Source: Synechococcus sp. CS-1331 (lineage in GTDB: Bacteria > Cyanobacteriota > Cyanobacteriia > PCC-6307 > Cyanobiaceae). From it: a stretch of 64,000 nt of DNA. The first letter of the stretch is position 1. Each line of letters begins with the position of its first letter. The notes under the pieces are model-generated. The model worked only from the letters and a program-made list of their open reading frames with translations, made no database searches and was not told where the DNA came from. The position numbers and the translations under genes are program-made. Of this stretch, positions 8,500-19,327 are shown piece after piece. The stretch covers positions 93,370-157,369 of the forward strand of contig JAHLYQ010000044.1 in assembly GCA_025127975.1 (NCBI GenBank), given 5' to 3'.

Positions 8500-10481
8500 G
8501 CGTTAGCCGGCTCAAGCTGGTCGTAACGCCGCCGTTCTGAGAGGAGTTGAAGTTCGTCGTTGTCGGAGCCCTCAAGCGGCAGGTCGAACCAAAAGGTGGA
8601 GCCCGTGCCCGGTTCGCTGGCCATGCGCACCTGGGTCCCATGTTTTTCGAGAATGCCCCGCACGATCGAAAGGCCCAGGCCCGTTCCAGCCTCGGTGTGC
8701 ACCGCGTTTTCGACCCTGTAGAAGCGCTCGAAGATGCGCTCCTGGTCGGCATCGCTGATGCCACAGCCGCTGTCGGAGATTTCGATGCGCAGCCTGGGCA
8801 GGGGTGAGGTCAGCTCGCAGCTCGGACTTTCGCTATTTGGTTCGGTGCCTGGGGTGAGCTGGCAGAGATCTGGCCAGGGATAGGCCCGCAGTTGCAACCT
8901 GCCACCCTTGGGTGTGAATTTGAGGGCATTGCCTACCAGGTTGTCGAACACCTGCAGCAGCAGGTCCCAGTTGCCCAGAATCCGAGGCAGTTGGGGGTCG
9001 GCGTGGAAGTCCAGGCCCACCTCCTTTTCGTCGGCATTGAGCCGATAGGTGCGGAGGGTCTGTTCAATGGCGGCAGTCAGCTCCATCGGTTCGAGGGTCC
9101 AGACCCGTTCCGATTCCAGCCTGGAGAGGTCGAGCACGTCGTTGACGAGCCGGGTCAGTCGATCGGTTTCATCGTTGGCGATGCCCAGAAACTCCTTTTT
9201 CTCCGCTTCTGTGAGCTGGTCGCCCAGGTCGTGGAGGGTTTCCACGTAGCTCTTGATATTGAACAGGGGTGTGCGCAATTCGTGGGAGACGTTGCTGATG
9301 AAGCGGCTCTGGGCGGCGTTTAATTCCACCTCGCGGCTGAGATCCTGGATGGTGACGGCGATTCCCTTAAGGCTTTCGCCGGTGGCATCCCGGACTGATT
9401 GCAGCACGATCCGCAGGGTGCGGGGCGGTTCGCCAAAACGGCAGCGCACATCAGCACTGTCGCGGGCGCTGCAGATCAGACTCTCCAGGGGTGACTGGAC
9501 TTCCATCGCCAACCTTTCGGGCAGTTCGGCGATCAGGTCGCTGCCTTCGAGCTTGCGGCCCTCCCAGCGGAACAGGCGGCGGGCGGTGGGATTGGCCAGC
9601 ACGATTGCCCCTTCGGCATCGAGCAGCACGGCCCCATCTGCCATGGTGGCAATTAGGGATTCCTGCTTCACCTGGGCCGCGGTCAGCTCCTCGATGTTGG
9701 CGGCCTTGTAGTCCTCCAGCTGGGCCGCCATGGCGTTGAAGCCCTCGAGCAGCTCGCCGAGCTCACCGCCCACCGGCAGGGCGAGCCTGGTTTCAAACTT
9801 GCCACCGGTGATTGAGCGCACACCCTGGAGCAGCTCTTTGACAGGGCGGGTGATGGTGAGGGCGTTGAACACGGCCCCCAGGATCACCAGCACCCAGATC
9901 GAAATGAACACCGCCACGGTCACCTCCCGGGTGAGGGCAGCACTGGCCAGCAGGGTCTCATTGGGGTTGATGCCCAGGGCCATCACCCCTAGATATTTCC
10001 CCTCACTCACCATCGGCACGAAGACGTCAGTCACCTGGCCATCTGGGCTGAGGTGCTGGCGAATCAGGGGGGTGTCCGGGCGCTTGCGCAGATCTTCTGG
10101 CAGCTCCAGCCTGCGGCTGAGCAGCAGTTCGCTGCTGCCCGAGCTGGCACCGATGGGGATGCCCAGGTAGATCACCCCCTCGGGATCGGCAAAGAAGACA
10201 TAGCGAAGGCTGCGGCTGGAGCGCCAGAAGCGATCGGCAACTGCCGCCAGCTCCCGGTCATTGCCCTCCGCCACCAGCGGGGTCACGTTGGCGGAGAGCA
10301 GCAGGCCCAGGTCACGGGCGTAGCGGGTATCACCCAGCTGGGCGTCCCGTTGGATGCCGTTGAGGGCCAGGAAGGTGATGCCCGTCATCAGCAGGCTTAC
10401 CACCAGGGTCGCCACCGCCAGCAGCTTGGTCTGCAGGCTGAACTCCTGCCACCAGCGATTCAGGGCCTGGCGCCAGCTCAT
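8496..10481 (-). CDS. nblS: Sensor histidine kinase NblS (DspA/Hik33 family)
   Basis: 661-residue membrane kinase. In order: transmembrane helix about 20-43, periplasmic sensor of about 135 residues, second helix about 180-203, HAMP, PAS (about 270-360), HisKA with the phospho-acceptor H400 in VSHELRTPL, and an ATPase domain with [18 protein letters not shown] and GTGLGLSI. This is the architecture and size of NblS, the conserved cyanobacterial kinase that acts with RpaB in high-light, nutrient and cold responses. Its start overlaps the purD stop by 4 bases, so the two are translationally coupled. It converges with kaiC. The family assignment rests on architecture, length and the characteristic purD neighbourhood. 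Confidence 0.88.
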   Translation of the reverse strand: MSWRQALNRWWQEFSLQTKLLAVATLVVSLLMTGITFLALNGIQRDAQLGDTRYARDLGLLLSANVTPLVAEGNDRELAAVADRFWRSSRSLRYVFFADPEGVIYLGIPIGASSGSSELLLSRRLELPEDLRKRPDTPLIRQHLSPDGQVTDVFVPMVSEGKYLGVMALGINPNETLLASAALTREVTVAVFISIWVLVILGAVFNALTITRPVKELLQGVRSITGGKFETRLALPVGGELGELLEGFNAMAAQLEDYKAANIEELTAAQVKQESLIATMADGAVLLDAEGAIVLANPTARRLFRWEGRKLEGSDLIAELPERLAMEVQSPLESLICSARDSADVRCRFGEPPRTLRIVLQSVRDATGESLKGIAVTIQDLSREVELNAAQSRFISNVSHELRTPLFNIKSYVETLHDLGDQLTEAEKKEFLGIANDETDRLTRLVNDVLDLSRLESERVWTLEPMELTAAIEQTLRTYRLNADEKEVGLDFHADPQLPRILGNWDLLLQVFDNLVGNALKFTPKGGRLQLRAYPWPDLCQLTPGTEPNSESPSCELTSPLPRLRIEISDSGCGISDADQERIFERFYRVENAVHTEAGTGLGLSIVRGILEKHGTQVRMASEPGTGSTFWFDLPLEGSDNDELQLLSERRRYDQLEPANA

Positions 10482-11794
10482 CGGCTGCGCACCTGGTGGC
10501 CGATGTCCCGCCGGTAGGTCATGCCCTCAAAGTGAACCTGGGCCAGGCCGGCGTAGGCCTGCTCGAAGGCGGCATCAAAGCTTTCGGCCTGGGCGACCAC
10601 GGCCAGCACCCGGCCGCCACTGGTTTGACAGCTGCCGTCGCCGCTGCGCCGGGTGCCCGCGTGGAACAGTTGCAGGCTGTTGCTGCTCTCCAGTTCACTG
10701 CTGACCACATCGCCGCTGCGGATCTCGCCGGGGTAGCCCGCGGCGGCGGCAATTACACAGGCGCTGCAGCCGGGATGGATGGTGAGCGGCGGAGCCTGGT
10801 CGAGCTGGCCGTTGGCACAGGCCAGCAGGATCTGGGCCAGTTCCGGCCCGAGTAGCGGCATCAGGGTCTCGCATTCCGGATCGCCGAAGCGGCAGTTGAA
10901 TTCGATCACGCTGGGCCCATGTTCGGTGAGCATCAGGCCGGCATAGATCACCCCGCGGTAGTCGATGCCCCGGGCCCGCAGGGCGGCCACGGTGGGTTCG
11001 AGCACCAGGCGCTTCACCTGCTCCAGGCCCACCTCGTCCAGCAGCGGCGCCGGCGCATAGGCGCCCATGCCGCCGGTGTTTGGTCCGGTGTCGCCCTCGC
11101 CGATGCGCTTGTGGTCCTGGGCGCTGGGCAGCAACACCAGCCGCTGGCCGTCACAGAGCGCGAACACCGACACCTCGGGCCCATGGGTGCGTTCCTCCAG
11201 CACCAACCTGGTGCCTCCGCCCTCATCGAAACGACCGGCAAAAATCTCCTCAATCGCGGCGCGGGCCTCTTCCAGGCTTGCGGCCACGGTCACCCCCTTG
11301 CCGGCGGCCAGGCCATCGGCCTTCACCACCAGCGGTCTGCCTGCGGCCGCCAGCACCTCCAGGGCCTCCTCCCTGCTGCTGGCGCTCCAGTAGCCGGCGG
11401 TGGGTATCCCGACATCCAGCATCAGGGCCTTGGCCCATTGTTTGCTCGCCTCGAGCTGGGCCCCATCGGCCCCGGGCCCGAACACCGGGAAGCCGGCTTC
11501 GCGCAGCCGGTCCGCCAGGCCGGCGGCCAGGGGTGCCTCAGGGCCCACCACCACCAGCTCAACGGCCTGGTCACGGCAGGCGGCGAGCAGGCCCCCATGG
11601 TCGGATTCGGCGATTTCCAGCTGGCTGCAGCCTGGAATTTCAGCAGTGCCCCCATTCCCCGGTGCGATCCACACGGCCTCCACCCCTGGGCAGCGGGCCA
11701 AGGCCCAGCCCAGGGAATTTTCGCGCCCGCCGGAGCCGACCACCAGGATCCTGGTGGGAGCTGGGCCGGGAGAGGGGCTGGGAGCTGGAGGCAT
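10478..11794 (-). CDS. purD: Phosphoribosylamine--glycine ligase
   Basis: GAR synthetase, step 2 of purine synthesis. 438 residues from the Met at 11794; the conserved N-terminus ILVVGSGGRENSLGWAL begins a few residues later. The ATP-grasp core is evident in LVVKADGLAAGKGVTVA, and NTGGMGAYAPAPLL and EFNCRFGDPECET are signature PurD segments. The frame continues upstream for 129 codons, antisense to the next gene, but without family features. purC, another purine gene, starts about 1 kb away on the opposite strand. Confidence 0.95.
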   Translation of the reverse strand: MPPAPSPSPGPAPTRILVVGSGGRENSLGWALARCPGVEAVWIAPGNGGTAEIPGCSQLEIAESDHGGLLAACRDQAVELVVVGPEAPLAAGLADRLREAGFPVFGPGADGAQLEASKQWAKALMLDVGIPTAGYWSASSREEALEVLAAAGRPLVVKADGLAAGKGVTVAASLEEARAAIEEIFAGRFDEGGGTRLVLEERTHGPEVSVFALCDGQRLVLLPSAQDHKRIGEGDTGPNTGGMGAYAPAPLLDEVGLEQVKRLVLEPTVAALRARGIDYRGVIYAGLMLTEHGPSVIEFNCRFGDPECETLMPLLGPELAQILLACANGQLDQAPPLTIHPGCSACVIAAAAGYPGEIRSGDVVSSELESSNSLQLFHAGTRRSGDGSCQTSGGRVLAVVAQAESFDAAFEQAYAGLAQVHFEGMTYRRDIGHQVRSR

Positions 11795-11860
11795 GGGGCC
11801 TGGACGTTCCGGAATGGGGGTGAATTGACGCAGAAGCTCTTCTAGGTTGGACCCTGCCAG

Positions 11861-12877
11861 ATGGGTCCGTGGGCCCAGCCCCAGCAGATGCCGGCAAGCC
11901 CAGCGCCATTCTCCCCCCGCGCCCGGCCGCTGCTGGCGGCCCTGGCCTCGGTTTCGGCCCTGGCCACGGTTTCGGCCTCGCTGGCCCTGGCCCTGGTTGG
12001 GCCTGCCCCCAGTGGGGCGGCAGCCAAGCCAGTGGAGCTTGATCCTGCCCTGAAGACCCTGCTGGCCAGTGGCAACCTCAGGGATTTTGACGGGGCCTGC
12101 GCCACGGCCGTCGAGCAGGGGGATGGGCCCCTCCTGCGCTTGCTGCAGCAGCGGCTGCTCGGCCTCCATCCCGCCCCCCAACCCTTGGCTGTGATGTTTG
12201 CCAATGCCGAGGTTCTGTTGCGCTGCGAGGCCCCGGATGGGGCCCTGCAGGTGCTCGCCCGGATCAGCCCAGCTGCCGGTGCCGAGCGGATCCAGTGGTT
12301 GGTGATGCAGTGGCGGGCAGCCCAGGCTGGCCTAAACCACCAGGTGGCGGCCAATGCCCTGCGGCGACTCGCGGCTGGAAATTTGGCCCAGCTAGAGTCA
12401 CTTGAGCTGCCGGTGAGCCGGCGGCAGGACGGCACCGCGGTGACGCGCTCGGCCCTGGATCTGCTGGCAGGCCACCTGGAAAGCCTGGGCCAGCGGCAGC
12501 GGGCCGCCGAGGTGTTGCTGAGTGGAACCCAGCCGGGGGCCGTCAATGCGGCGCGCCTTGCCCAGGCGGTGGCGTTGTTCGATGGGCTCCCAGCCGTGGA
12601 ACAGGACCGGCTGCTGGAACTCGCCCTGGAGCAGGCAGCCACCGCCGGGGCCTGGGGCCTGGTGGGCCAGATTCTCGATCAGCAGCTGGCCCTGGGCCAG
12701 GGCATCCCGGAGCGGACCGAGCGGGCGGCGGAGCGGCGGCTTCGGCTCAGCCGTGGCATCGACGATGCCTACGCAGAATGGCTGCTGGGTCGTACGGCCG
12801 AGTTGGAGCGGCAATTGCGCTCGCCGCGCTCCCCTGGCGGCCATGCCCCCAAATCGTTCTCCGATCCCCAGCCATGA
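11861..12877 (+). CDS. Conserved secreted alpha-helical repeat protein, unknown function
   Basis: 338-residue protein with a Sec-type signal: a basic stretch, then a hydrophobic Ala/Leu/Val segment around residues 24-46 ending near SGAAA. The rest is entirely helical and Leu/Ala-rich with no recognisable catalytic motif; the spacing of helices resembles TPR or HEAT-type scaffolds. An internal ATG at 11888 is an alternative start. The stop overlaps the purC start (ATGA), so it heads the purC-bamA-lpx run. A periplasmic or inner-membrane role in envelope assembly is only an inference from that position. Confidence 0.7.
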   Translation: MGPWAQPQQMPASPAPFSPRARPLLAALASVSALATVSASLALALVGPAPSGAAAKPVELDPALKTLLASGNLRDFDGACATAVEQGDGPLLRLLQQRLLGLHPAPQPLAVMFANAEVLLRCEAPDGALQVLARISPAAGAERIQWLVMQWRAAQAGLNHQVAANALRRLAAGNLAQLESLELPVSRRQDGTAVTRSALDLLAGHLESLGQRQRAAEVLLSGTQPGAVNAARLAQAVALFDGLPAVEQDRLLELALEQAATAGAWGLVGQILDQQLALGQGIPERTERAAERRLRLSRGIDDAYAEWLLGRTAELERQLRSPRSPGGHAPKSFSDPQP

Positions 12878-13629
12878 CGGCCTACTGCCTCGGTTCGCTT
12901 CTATACGAAGGCAAGGCCAAGCGGGTCTATGCCACCGATCGCCCCGATCTGGTGGCGGTTGAGTTCAAGGATGACGCCACGGCCTTCAACGCCCTCAAAA
13001 AGGCCGAACTGGCGGGCAAGGGGGAGCTCAACTGCCAGATCTCGGCCCGACTGTTTGAGTACCTTGCCGCCCGTGGGGTGCCCACCCATTATCTGGGTGT
13101 GGGGGACACCCGCTGGATGCTCGTGCGTCCGGTGCGGGTGATTCCAGTTGAAGTGGTGATCCGCAATGTGGCCGCCGGATCCCTTTGCAAGCAGATGCCG
13201 ATTGAGCTGGGCACCTACCTGGAGCCCGCCTTGTTGGATCTCTATTACAAGGATGATGCCTATGGCGATCCCCTGCTCACCGAAGCGCGGCTGGAGCTGC
13301 TTGGGCTTGTGAATGCCGATCAAAGGCGCCGCCTCGAAGAGCTGGCTCGCCAGGTGAACCGGGAACTGGTATCCCTGTTCAGCTCAATTGGGCTGCAGCT
13401 AGTGGATTTTAAGATCGAGCTGGGCTTTACTGCCAGCGGTGACCTGGTGGTGGCGGATGAGATCAGTCCCGACACCTGCCGGCTCTGGGATCGGGCCGTG
13501 GCTGATGTCAGCGACCGCATTCTCGACAAGGACCGATTCCGCCAGGATCTCGGCGGCGTTGTCGAGGCCTACGGGGAGGTCTGCAAACGGGTCCAAGGGG
13601 CATGTCCCCAACCCAGGGTCTACGGGTAA
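12874..13629 (+). CDS. purC: Phosphoribosylaminoimidazole-succinocarboxamide synthase
   Basis: SAICAR synthetase of purine biosynthesis, 251 residues. The start is fixed by the family segment [11 protein letters not shown], followed by FKDDATAFN, the RNVAAGS motif and SPDTCRLWD near the C-terminus. The ATG overlaps the stop of the preceding secreted-protein gene by 4 bases. The long frame upstream in register belongs to the other gene and is not coding. Confidence 0.96.
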   Translation: MTAYCLGSLLYEGKAKRVYATDRPDLVAVEFKDDATAFNALKKAELAGKGELNCQISARLFEYLAARGVPTHYLGVGDTRWMLVRPVRVIPVEVVIRNVAAGSLCKQMPIELGTYLEPALLDLYYKDDAYGDPLLTEARLELLGLVNADQRRRLEELARQVNRELVSLFSSIGLQLVDFKIELGFTASGDLVVADEISPDTCRLWDRAVADVSDRILDKDRFRQDLGGVVEAYGEVCKRVQGACPQPRVYG

Positions 13630-13672
13630 GGTCATCGGCATTTGCGGCCCTGCCGCTCTGCCCCCCCATCAC

Positions 13673-15922
13673 ATGGCTGGTTTGCTGGGTTTAAAGGCTG
13701 CGGTGTCCCTGCTGGGCTTTGCCCTGCTCGCTGCTGGCCCGGCCCTGGCCCAGTCTGGGGATGCAGCGCCGCCAGGCGGGCAACCCCAGCCCGCTGCCCA
13801 GCAGCTGGACAACCCACTGGCCGATCCGGCGGCCCCAGCACCAGCCCAAACCTCCCCGGCCGAAACCTCCCCAGCCCAAACCTCCCCTGCCCAGGAGCCG
13901 GCCGCCAGTCCCGCGCCAGCTGCCAGCACCGAGCCAGCACCCAAGGCCGAGCCCAAGGTCCTGATCGCCGAGGTGGCGATCGAGGGGCTGCAGGACCATC
14001 CCGAGCGGGAGCGGCTCGAACTGGCGGCCTATGCGGCCATGGCGGCCACCCCGGGTTCCCTGGTCACCCGCACCGAGCTGCAGACCGATCTCTCGGCGAT
14101 CTACGCCAGCGGCTGGTTCTCCGATGTGCGCATCCAGCCTGTGGATGGCCCCCTGGGTGTGCGTCTGGTGGTGGTGGTGGTGGCCAACCCCGTGCTCCAG
14201 CAAATCAAGCTCGATCCGGCCGATCTCAAGCTGCCCGCCCAGGTGGTTCAGGACACCTTCGCGGCCGACTACGGCAAGACACTCAATCTCAACACCCTGC
14301 AGTCCCGCATGCAGGAGCTGCAGCGCTGGTATGCCGACCAGGGCTATTCCCTGGCCCGAATCACCGGCCCCAGCCGGGTCAGTCCTGAGGGTGTGGTCGA
14401 GCTGTTGGTGCGCCAGGGCACCGTGGAGGGCGTTGAAGTGCAGTTCCTCAATAAGGAGGGCTCAGCCACCAACGACAAGGGTGAGCCGATCCGCGGCAAG
14501 ACCAAACCCTGGGTTGTGACCAGGGAGGTGTCCCTTCGCCCGGGCCAGGTGTTCAACCGCCGGGAGCTGGAGGAGGACATCAAGCGCATCTATGGCACGG
14601 GCCTGTTCAGCGACGTCAAGGTGACCCTCAGGCCGGTGCCAGCTGAGCCCGGCAAGGTTGTGATCATGCTGGGCATCGTCGAGCAGTCGAGCGGCTCCCT
14701 ATCTGGTGGTATTGGCTATAGCCAGAGCCAGGGTGCATTTGCTCAGATCCAGTTGAATGACAGCAATCTCTTCGGCCGCGCCTGGGACCTCGGCACCAAT
14801 ATTTCCTACGGCCAATACGGTGGTCTCGGCGACATAACCTTCACCGACCCCTGGATCAAGGACAACAAATATCGCACTTCCTTCCGGGCACGAGTTTTCT
14901 TCAGCCGGGAAGTGCCCCAGCTCTTCCAGAGCGAAAATTCATCATTTAGCTATCAGCTACAGAACTACACTGGGGCTGATTTTGATGTGGTTACCTCGTT
15001 TGATGAGAACCCTGCCGGCTCTAATCAGGGCACGGGTACAACAAACTTTGACACGGTTGCAATTCAGCGGATCGGCGCAAACGTGCAGTTTGTGCGGCCG
15101 CTTAATCGTGGCAACCCCTTCAAGAAAGCTCCCTGGAATCTGATCCTGTCGTTTGGTGGCCAGGAGGTCACCCCCATGGATTTCTCCGGGTCCAAGTATT
15201 CAAGGGGCGTGGTCGGCAATCTTCAGTCTGATGGGGGCTTTAGCACCAGCAACGGTGCTTCGGTGATCTGCCTGGCCTACAACTGCGCTTCGGAAAACCA
15301 ACTGGTGAGCTTCCGGGTTGGAGCCACCTACAGCACCCTCAACGATCCCCGTAATCCCACTAAGGGCAATTTCCTGAGCCTGGGCACTGAGCAGTTCATC
15401 TCGGTGGGTGAGAACTCCCCCACCTTCAACCGACTGCGGGGCAGCTTCACCCACTACATACCTGTGGAGTGGTTGAAGATCTTCAAGGGCTGCCGGCCCA
15501 AGCCCGGTGAGACCAAAGACTGCAAGCAGGCCCTGGCTTTCCAGGTGTCGGCAGGCACCTTGGTGGGTAGCGATATTCCTCCCTATGAGGCCTTCTGCCT
15601 TGGAGGCGGCAACTCGGTGAGGGGCTATTACGACTGCGATCTCGGGGTTGGCAAGAGTTTTGCCGAGGCGACGATTGAGTACCGCTTTCCCATTTTCAGC
15701 ATCATCAGCGGCGAGATTTTCTTTGATGCAGGCACCACTTTCGGCAGCCAGAGCGGTATCCCAGGCAACCCGGGTGGGCTGCTTGGTAAATCAGGTGAGG
15801 GCTATTCACCTGGTGTCGGACTGATTGTCACCACCCCGGTGGGCCCCCTGCGCCTGGAGGTGGCCACCCAGGATTTCTCCAGCGAGTGGCGCTTCAACCT
15901 CGGTGTGGGCTGGAAGTTCTAG
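13673..15922 (+). CDS. bamA: Outer membrane assembly factor BamA (Omp85)
   Basis: 749-residue Omp85 protein that inserts beta-barrel proteins into the outer membrane. A signal peptide (about residues 1-27, ending ALAQS) is followed by a Pro/Ala/Thr-rich linker with 5-residue repeats, three POTRA-like modules (about 95-370), and the barrel domain. Barrel landmarks are SSGSLSGGIGYSQSQG, the FCLGGGNSVRGYYD lid-type motif and the C-terminal strand ending in WKF. The ATG at 13673 is chosen because the signal peptide begins there; the frame is open upstream through purC. lpxC starts on the very next base after its stop. Confidence 0.93.
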   Translation: MAGLLGLKAAVSLLGFALLAAGPALAQSGDAAPPGGQPQPAAQQLDNPLADPAAPAPAQTSPAETSPAQTSPAQEPAASPAPAASTEPAPKAEPKVLIAEVAIEGLQDHPERERLELAAYAAMAATPGSLVTRTELQTDLSAIYASGWFSDVRIQPVDGPLGVRLVVVVVANPVLQQIKLDPADLKLPAQVVQDTFAADYGKTLNLNTLQSRMQELQRWYADQGYSLARITGPSRVSPEGVVELLVRQGTVEGVEVQFLNKEGSATNDKGEPIRGKTKPWVVTREVSLRPGQVFNRRELEEDIKRIYGTGLFSDVKVTLRPVPAEPGKVVIMLGIVEQSSGSLSGGIGYSQSQGAFAQIQLNDSNLFGRAWDLGTNISYGQYGGLGDITFTDPWIKDNKYRTSFRARVFFSREVPQLFQSENSSFSYQLQNYTGADFDVVTSFDENPAGSNQGTGTTNFDTVAIQRIGANVQFVRPLNRGNPFKKAPWNLILSFGGQEVTPMDFSGSKYSRGVVGNLQSDGGFSTSNGASVICLAYNCASENQLVSFRVGATYSTLNDPRNPTKGNFLSLGTEQFISVGENSPTFNRLRGSFTHYIPVEWLKIFKGCRPKPGETKDCKQALAFQVSAGTLVGSDIPPYEAFCLGGGNSVRGYYDCDLGVGKSFAEATIEYRFPIFSIISGEIFFDAGTTFGSQSGIPGNPGGLLGKSGEGYSPGVGLIVTTPVGPLRLEVATQDFSSEWRFNLGVGWKF
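13845..13892 (+). repeat. 15-bp tandem repeats in the bamA linker
   Basis: The string ACCTCCCC recurs at 13850, 13865 and 13880, a period of 15 bases. It encodes the pentapeptide repeat A-(Q/E)-T-S-P in the Pro/Ala linker between the signal peptide and the first POTRA. Such in-frame repeats can change copy number and alter linker length. Confidence 0.75.
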
Positions 15923-16813
15923 ATGATGCAGTGGCCCGCCGATTACTCCGGCCGCTGGACTATTCAAGACCCGGTGGAGCGGCGGGGGGTTGGTCTGCAC
16001 GGCGGTCTTGAGACCACAGTTCGGCTCCAGTCCTCCGAGCGTCGAGGCTTTTGGGTCGGATGGCTCGACGCTCCCCAGCTGCCCCTATGCCGCCTCACCC
16101 CAAGCCAGGTGAGTGATACCCGACTGTGTACGGCCCTTCAGCTGGATCAAAGGCGTCTGGCCACCGTGGAGCACCTGCTGGCTGCTCTGGCCGGCACGGG
16201 GGTTACCCAGGCCGAAATCCTGGTCAATGGCGAGGAGATTCCCCTGCTGGATGGCTCAGCCCTCCCCTGGGTGCAGGCTTTGGCTGAGGCGGGGCTCCAG
16301 GCCCTGCCTGGCAGCTCCGGGGGCCTGGAGCTGGACGCGCCCATTACGGTCTGCAGTGGGACCAGCTTTGCAACGGCACTGCCCCATGCGGGGCTGCGTC
16401 TGGGCGCGGCCATTGAATTTGCCGATGCGGCGATCGGCCGCCAGTTGTTTTCCCTGGACCTGAGCCCCAACAGCTTCGTTGAGCAGATCGCTCCGGCACG
16501 CACCTTCGGTCTGCGCTCCCAGGTGGACCAGTTGCGCTCAGCGGGTTTGATTCGAGGGGGGTGCCTGGAGAATGCCCTGGTATGTGACGGCGATCAGTGG
16601 CTCAATCCACCCCTGCGCTTTGTCGAGGAGCCGGTGCGCCATAAAATTCTGGACCTACTTGGGGACCTTGCCCTAGTGGGCCTGCCAAGGGCCCAGGTTT
16701 TCGCCTATCGCGGCTCCCATGGGCTCCACACCTCGATGGCGGCTGTTCTGGCTGGTCTGCCGGCAGTCAATTCCCCCTCCAGCCCCAATTCCGCCCATCC
16801 CTCTCCCGGTTGA
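15923..16813 (+). CDS. lpxC: UDP-3-O-acyl-N-acetylglucosamine deacetylase
   Basis: Zinc amidase that commits UDP-GlcNAc to lipid A synthesis. 296 residues, near the usual 300. Zinc ligands are visible as H84 in TVEHLLAAL and H240/D244 in [10 protein letters not shown], matching H79, H238 and D242 of E. coli. The early segment GVGLHGG is the conserved N-terminal motif, and LLDGSALPW is also family-typical. Its ATG follows the bamA stop without a gap, and its stop overlaps the fabZ start by 4 bases. Confidence 0.95.
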   Translation: MMQWPADYSGRWTIQDPVERRGVGLHGGLETTVRLQSSERRGFWVGWLDAPQLPLCRLTPSQVSDTRLCTALQLDQRRLATVEHLLAALAGTGVTQAEILVNGEEIPLLDGSALPWVQALAEAGLQALPGSSGGLELDAPITVCSGTSFATALPHAGLRLGAAIEFADAAIGRQLFSLDLSPNSFVEQIAPARTFGLRSQVDQLRSAGLIRGGCLENALVCDGDQWLNPPLRFVEEPVRHKILDLLGDLALVGLPRAQVFAYRGSHGLHTSMAAVLAGLPAVNSPSSPNSAHPSPG

Positions 16814-17337
16814 TGCCCTTGTCTGAATCCAGCGCTCCCCAGCCCCCTTTATCTCCCGCCAACACTGAACTTTCAGCCAACTCTGAACTTTCAGCAACCA
16901 GCGGGGTGATTCTGACCAACGAGCAAATCCAGGGGTTACTTCCCCACCGCTATCCCTTTGCCCTGGTCGACCGGGTGATTGAGCATGAACCGGGCAAACG
17001 GGCCGTGGCCATCAAAAACGTCAGCTGCAACGAGCCCCAGTTTCAGGGGCATTTCCCTGGTCGCCCCCTGATGCCAGGTGTGTTGATCGTCGAGGCGATG
17101 GCCCAGGTGGGTGGGTTGATCGTCACCCAGATGCCCGATCTGCCGAACGGCTTGTTTGTCTTCGCGGGAATTGATGGAGTGCGTTTTCGCCGGCCCGTCG
17201 TGCCTGGCGACCAGTTGCTGATCAGCTGTGAGCTGCTCAGCCTCAAGCGCAGGCGCTTTGGCAAGGTGAAGGCTGAAGCCACCGTGGAGGGCAAACTTGT
17301 CTGCTCCGGAGAACTGATGTTCTCTCTGGTGGACTGA
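16810..17337 (+). CDS. fabZ: 3-hydroxyacyl-ACP dehydratase FabZ
   Basis: 175-residue hot-dog-fold dehydratase of fatty acid synthesis; it competes with LpxA for hydroxyacyl-ACP. The conserved entry [16 protein letters not shown] and the active site [17 protein letters not shown] with its His and Glu are present. The first 30 residues are Ser/Ala-rich with two copies of a short ELSA(N/T)S-like repeat and are an addition to the usual 145-150 residue protein. Overlapping starts and stops on both sides imply translational coupling with lpxC and lpxA. Confidence 0.96.
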   Translation: MMPLSESSAPQPPLSPANTELSANSELSATSGVILTNEQIQGLLPHRYPFALVDRVIEHEPGKRAVAIKNVSCNEPQFQGHFPGRPLMPGVLIVEAMAQVGGLIVTQMPDLPNGLFVFAGIDGVRFRRPVVPGDQLLISCELLSLKRRRFGKVKAEATVEGKLVCSGELMFSLVD

Positions 17338-18143
17338 TGGCGACGTTGATCCATCCCACCGCCGTTGTGGATCCCAGGGCCCAGCTGGCCGATGGGGTTG
17401 AGGTGGGGCCTTACGCAGTGGTCGGCCCGGATGTGGAGATCGGAGCCGGTTGCTGGATCGGGCCCCATGTGGTGCTCGACGGTAGGGTGCGTTTGGGCAG
17501 GGGTAATCGCATCTTTCCAGGGGCCTGCATCGGCCTAGAGCCCCAGGACCTCAAGTACACCGGCGATCCCACCGAGGTGGTGCTGGGTGATGACAACACC
17601 ATCAGGGAGTGCGTCACCATCAATCGCGCCACCACTGGCAACCAGCAAACCCGCCTGGGCAGTGGCAACCTGCTGATGGCCTACACCCATCTGGGCCACA
17701 ACTGTGAGCTGGGCGATCGGATCGTGATTGCCAATGGGGTCGCCGTGGCCGGCCATGTGGTCATCGGAGATCGGGCTGTTATCGGCGGTGTGCTCGGCAT
17801 TCACCAATTTGTGCACATCGGCACCCTGGCGATGGTGGGGGGGATGAGCCGCATCGAGCGGGACGTGCCCCCCTTCACCCTGGTGGAGGGCCACCCCGCC
17901 CGGGTGCGGGCCCTCAACAGGATCGGTTTGCAGCGCAGTGGTTTGATTGACCTCGATGGTGGTCAGGAGTTTGAGCAGCTCAAGCGGGCCTGGACCTTGA
18001 TCTATCGCCGTGGGCTCACCCTTGCCGAAGCCTTGGAGCAACTCACCCTGGAGCCCCCCCGGGGCGCCGTCGCCCAGCTCTGCGCCTTCCTGGAAGCCTC
18101 CCTGGGGCCCTCCCGCCGCGGCCCGATTCCGGGGGGGCGCTGA
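17337..18143 (+). CDS. lpxA: UDP-N-acetylglucosamine acyltransferase
   Basis: First lipid A acyltransferase, 268 residues, built of left-handed beta-helix hexapeptide repeats through residue 190 (for example [16 protein letters not shown]). The catalytic His region [12 protein letters not shown] and the IHQFVHIG segment are family-specific. The C-terminal helical domain follows. The first base of its start codon is the last base of the fabZ stop, and its stop overlaps lpxB the same way. Confidence 0.96.
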   Translation: MATLIHPTAVVDPRAQLADGVEVGPYAVVGPDVEIGAGCWIGPHVVLDGRVRLGRGNRIFPGACIGLEPQDLKYTGDPTEVVLGDDNTIRECVTINRATTGNQQTRLGSGNLLMAYTHLGHNCELGDRIVIANGVAVAGHVVIGDRAVIGGVLGIHQFVHIGTLAMVGGMSRIERDVPPFTLVEGHPARVRALNRIGLQRSGLIDLDGGQEFEQLKRAWTLIYRRGLTLAEALEQLTLEPPRGAVAQLCAFLEASLGPSRRGPIPGGR

Positions 18144-19327
18144 TGCTGCGCCTGCTGGTGAGCACGGGCGAGGTGTCTGGGGATCTGCAGGGAGCGCTGT
18201 TGGTCAAGGCACTGCACCAGGAGGCCAGCCGCCGCAAGCTGGATCTGGAGATCGTGGCCCTGGGCGGCGAGCGGATGGAAAGGGCCGGTGCGGAATTGCT
18301 GGCCAACACGACCCGGATGGGGGCCATTGGCCTGCTGGAGGCCATTCCCTTTGTGCTGCCCACCCTGAGGTTGCAGCGCCGCCTGAAGCGCTGGTTCAGC
18401 ACAGACCCGCCCGATGGGGTGGTGTTGATCGATTACATGGGCCCCAATGTGAGCCTGGGCTTGCGGCTCAAGCGCCGCTTTCCCCGGGTGCCGGTGACCT
18501 ACTACATCGCCCCCCAGGAGTGGGCCTTCAAGTTTGGCAATGGGGGCCGCTCCAATCTGATCGGATTCACCAACCAGATCCTGGCGATTTTCCAGGAGGA
18601 AGCCCGTTTCTATCGCTGTCGCGGCGCCAAGGTCACCTACGTGGGGCACCCGCTGGTAGATACGCTCGGCGAGCTCCCCAGCCGCCAGGAGGCCCGCCGC
18701 CAACTCGGGCTGCTCGATGCTCCGGTGCTGTTGCTGATGCCTGCCTCCAGGCGCCAGGAAATCCGCTACATGCTGCCCCACATTGTGGCTGCTGCTGCGG
18801 AGCTGCAACGCCAGCGCCCGGAGCTCCAGGTGGTGGTGCCGGCAGGGCTGCCCGGCTTCGAAGCCCATCTGTCCCTGCAGTTGAGCCAGGCCGGGGTGCG
18901 CGCCGAGATCATCCCCGCCCGCGACTCCGATGAACTCAAGGCCTGTCTCTGCGCCGCTGCCGATCTGGCCTTGGCCAAGTCGGGAACGGTGAACCTGGAG
19001 CTGGCCCTGCGGGGCGTGCCCCAGGTGGTGGTGTACCGGGTCAGCGCCGTCACCGCCTTTGTGGCGCGCCACATCCTGCGCTTCAGCGTGCCCCACATCT
19101 CGCCGGTGAACCTGGTGCTGGGCGAGCGGCTGGTGCCGGAACTGCTCCAAGAGGACCTCTCGGCTGCGGCGATCGTGCGGGAGGCCCTGCCCCTACTTGA
19201 TGGCGGCAATGCAGCTCGCCAAACCATGCTCGAGGGCTACCGCAGGCTGCGGCTGGAGCTGGGCGAGCCCGGCGTGACCCAGCGGGCGGCAGTGGCAATC
19301 TTTGACCAATTATTGGCAGCCGGATGA
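18143..19327 (+). CDS. lpxB: Lipid-A-disaccharide synthase
   Basis: GT19 glycosyltransferase that joins UDP-diacylglucosamine and lipid X. 394 residues. The entry [15 protein letters not shown], the segment [10 protein letters not shown] and [10 protein letters not shown] match the family, and [21 protein letters not shown] is the C-terminal nucleotide-binding part. The stop overlaps the msrA start by 4 bases. With LpxC and LpxA it completes the early lipid A pathway; lpxD is not in the window. Confidence 0.95.
   Translation: MLRLLVSTGEVSGDLQGALLVKALHQEASRRKLDLEIVALGGERMERAGAELLANTTRMGAIGLLEAIPFVLPTLRLQRRLKRWFSTDPPDGVVLIDYMGPNVSLGLRLKRRFPRVPVTYYIAPQEWAFKFGNGGRSNLIGFTNQILAIFQEEARFYRCRGAKVTYVGHPLVDTLGELPSRQEARRQLGLLDAPVLLLMPASRRQEIRYMLPHIVAAAAELQRQRPELQVVVPAGLPGFEAHLSLQLSQAGVRAEIIPARDSDELKACLCAAADLALAKSGTVNLELALRGVPQVVVYRVSAVTAFVARHILRFSVPHISPVNLVLGERLVPELLQEDLSAAAIVREALPLLDGGNAARQTMLEGYRRLRLELGEPGVTQRAAVAIFDQLLAAG

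Noticed and set aside
13845-13892. Short direct repeats considered as a CRISPR array
   Set aside because: Period is 15 bases, in frame within bamA, with no spacers and no cas genes.
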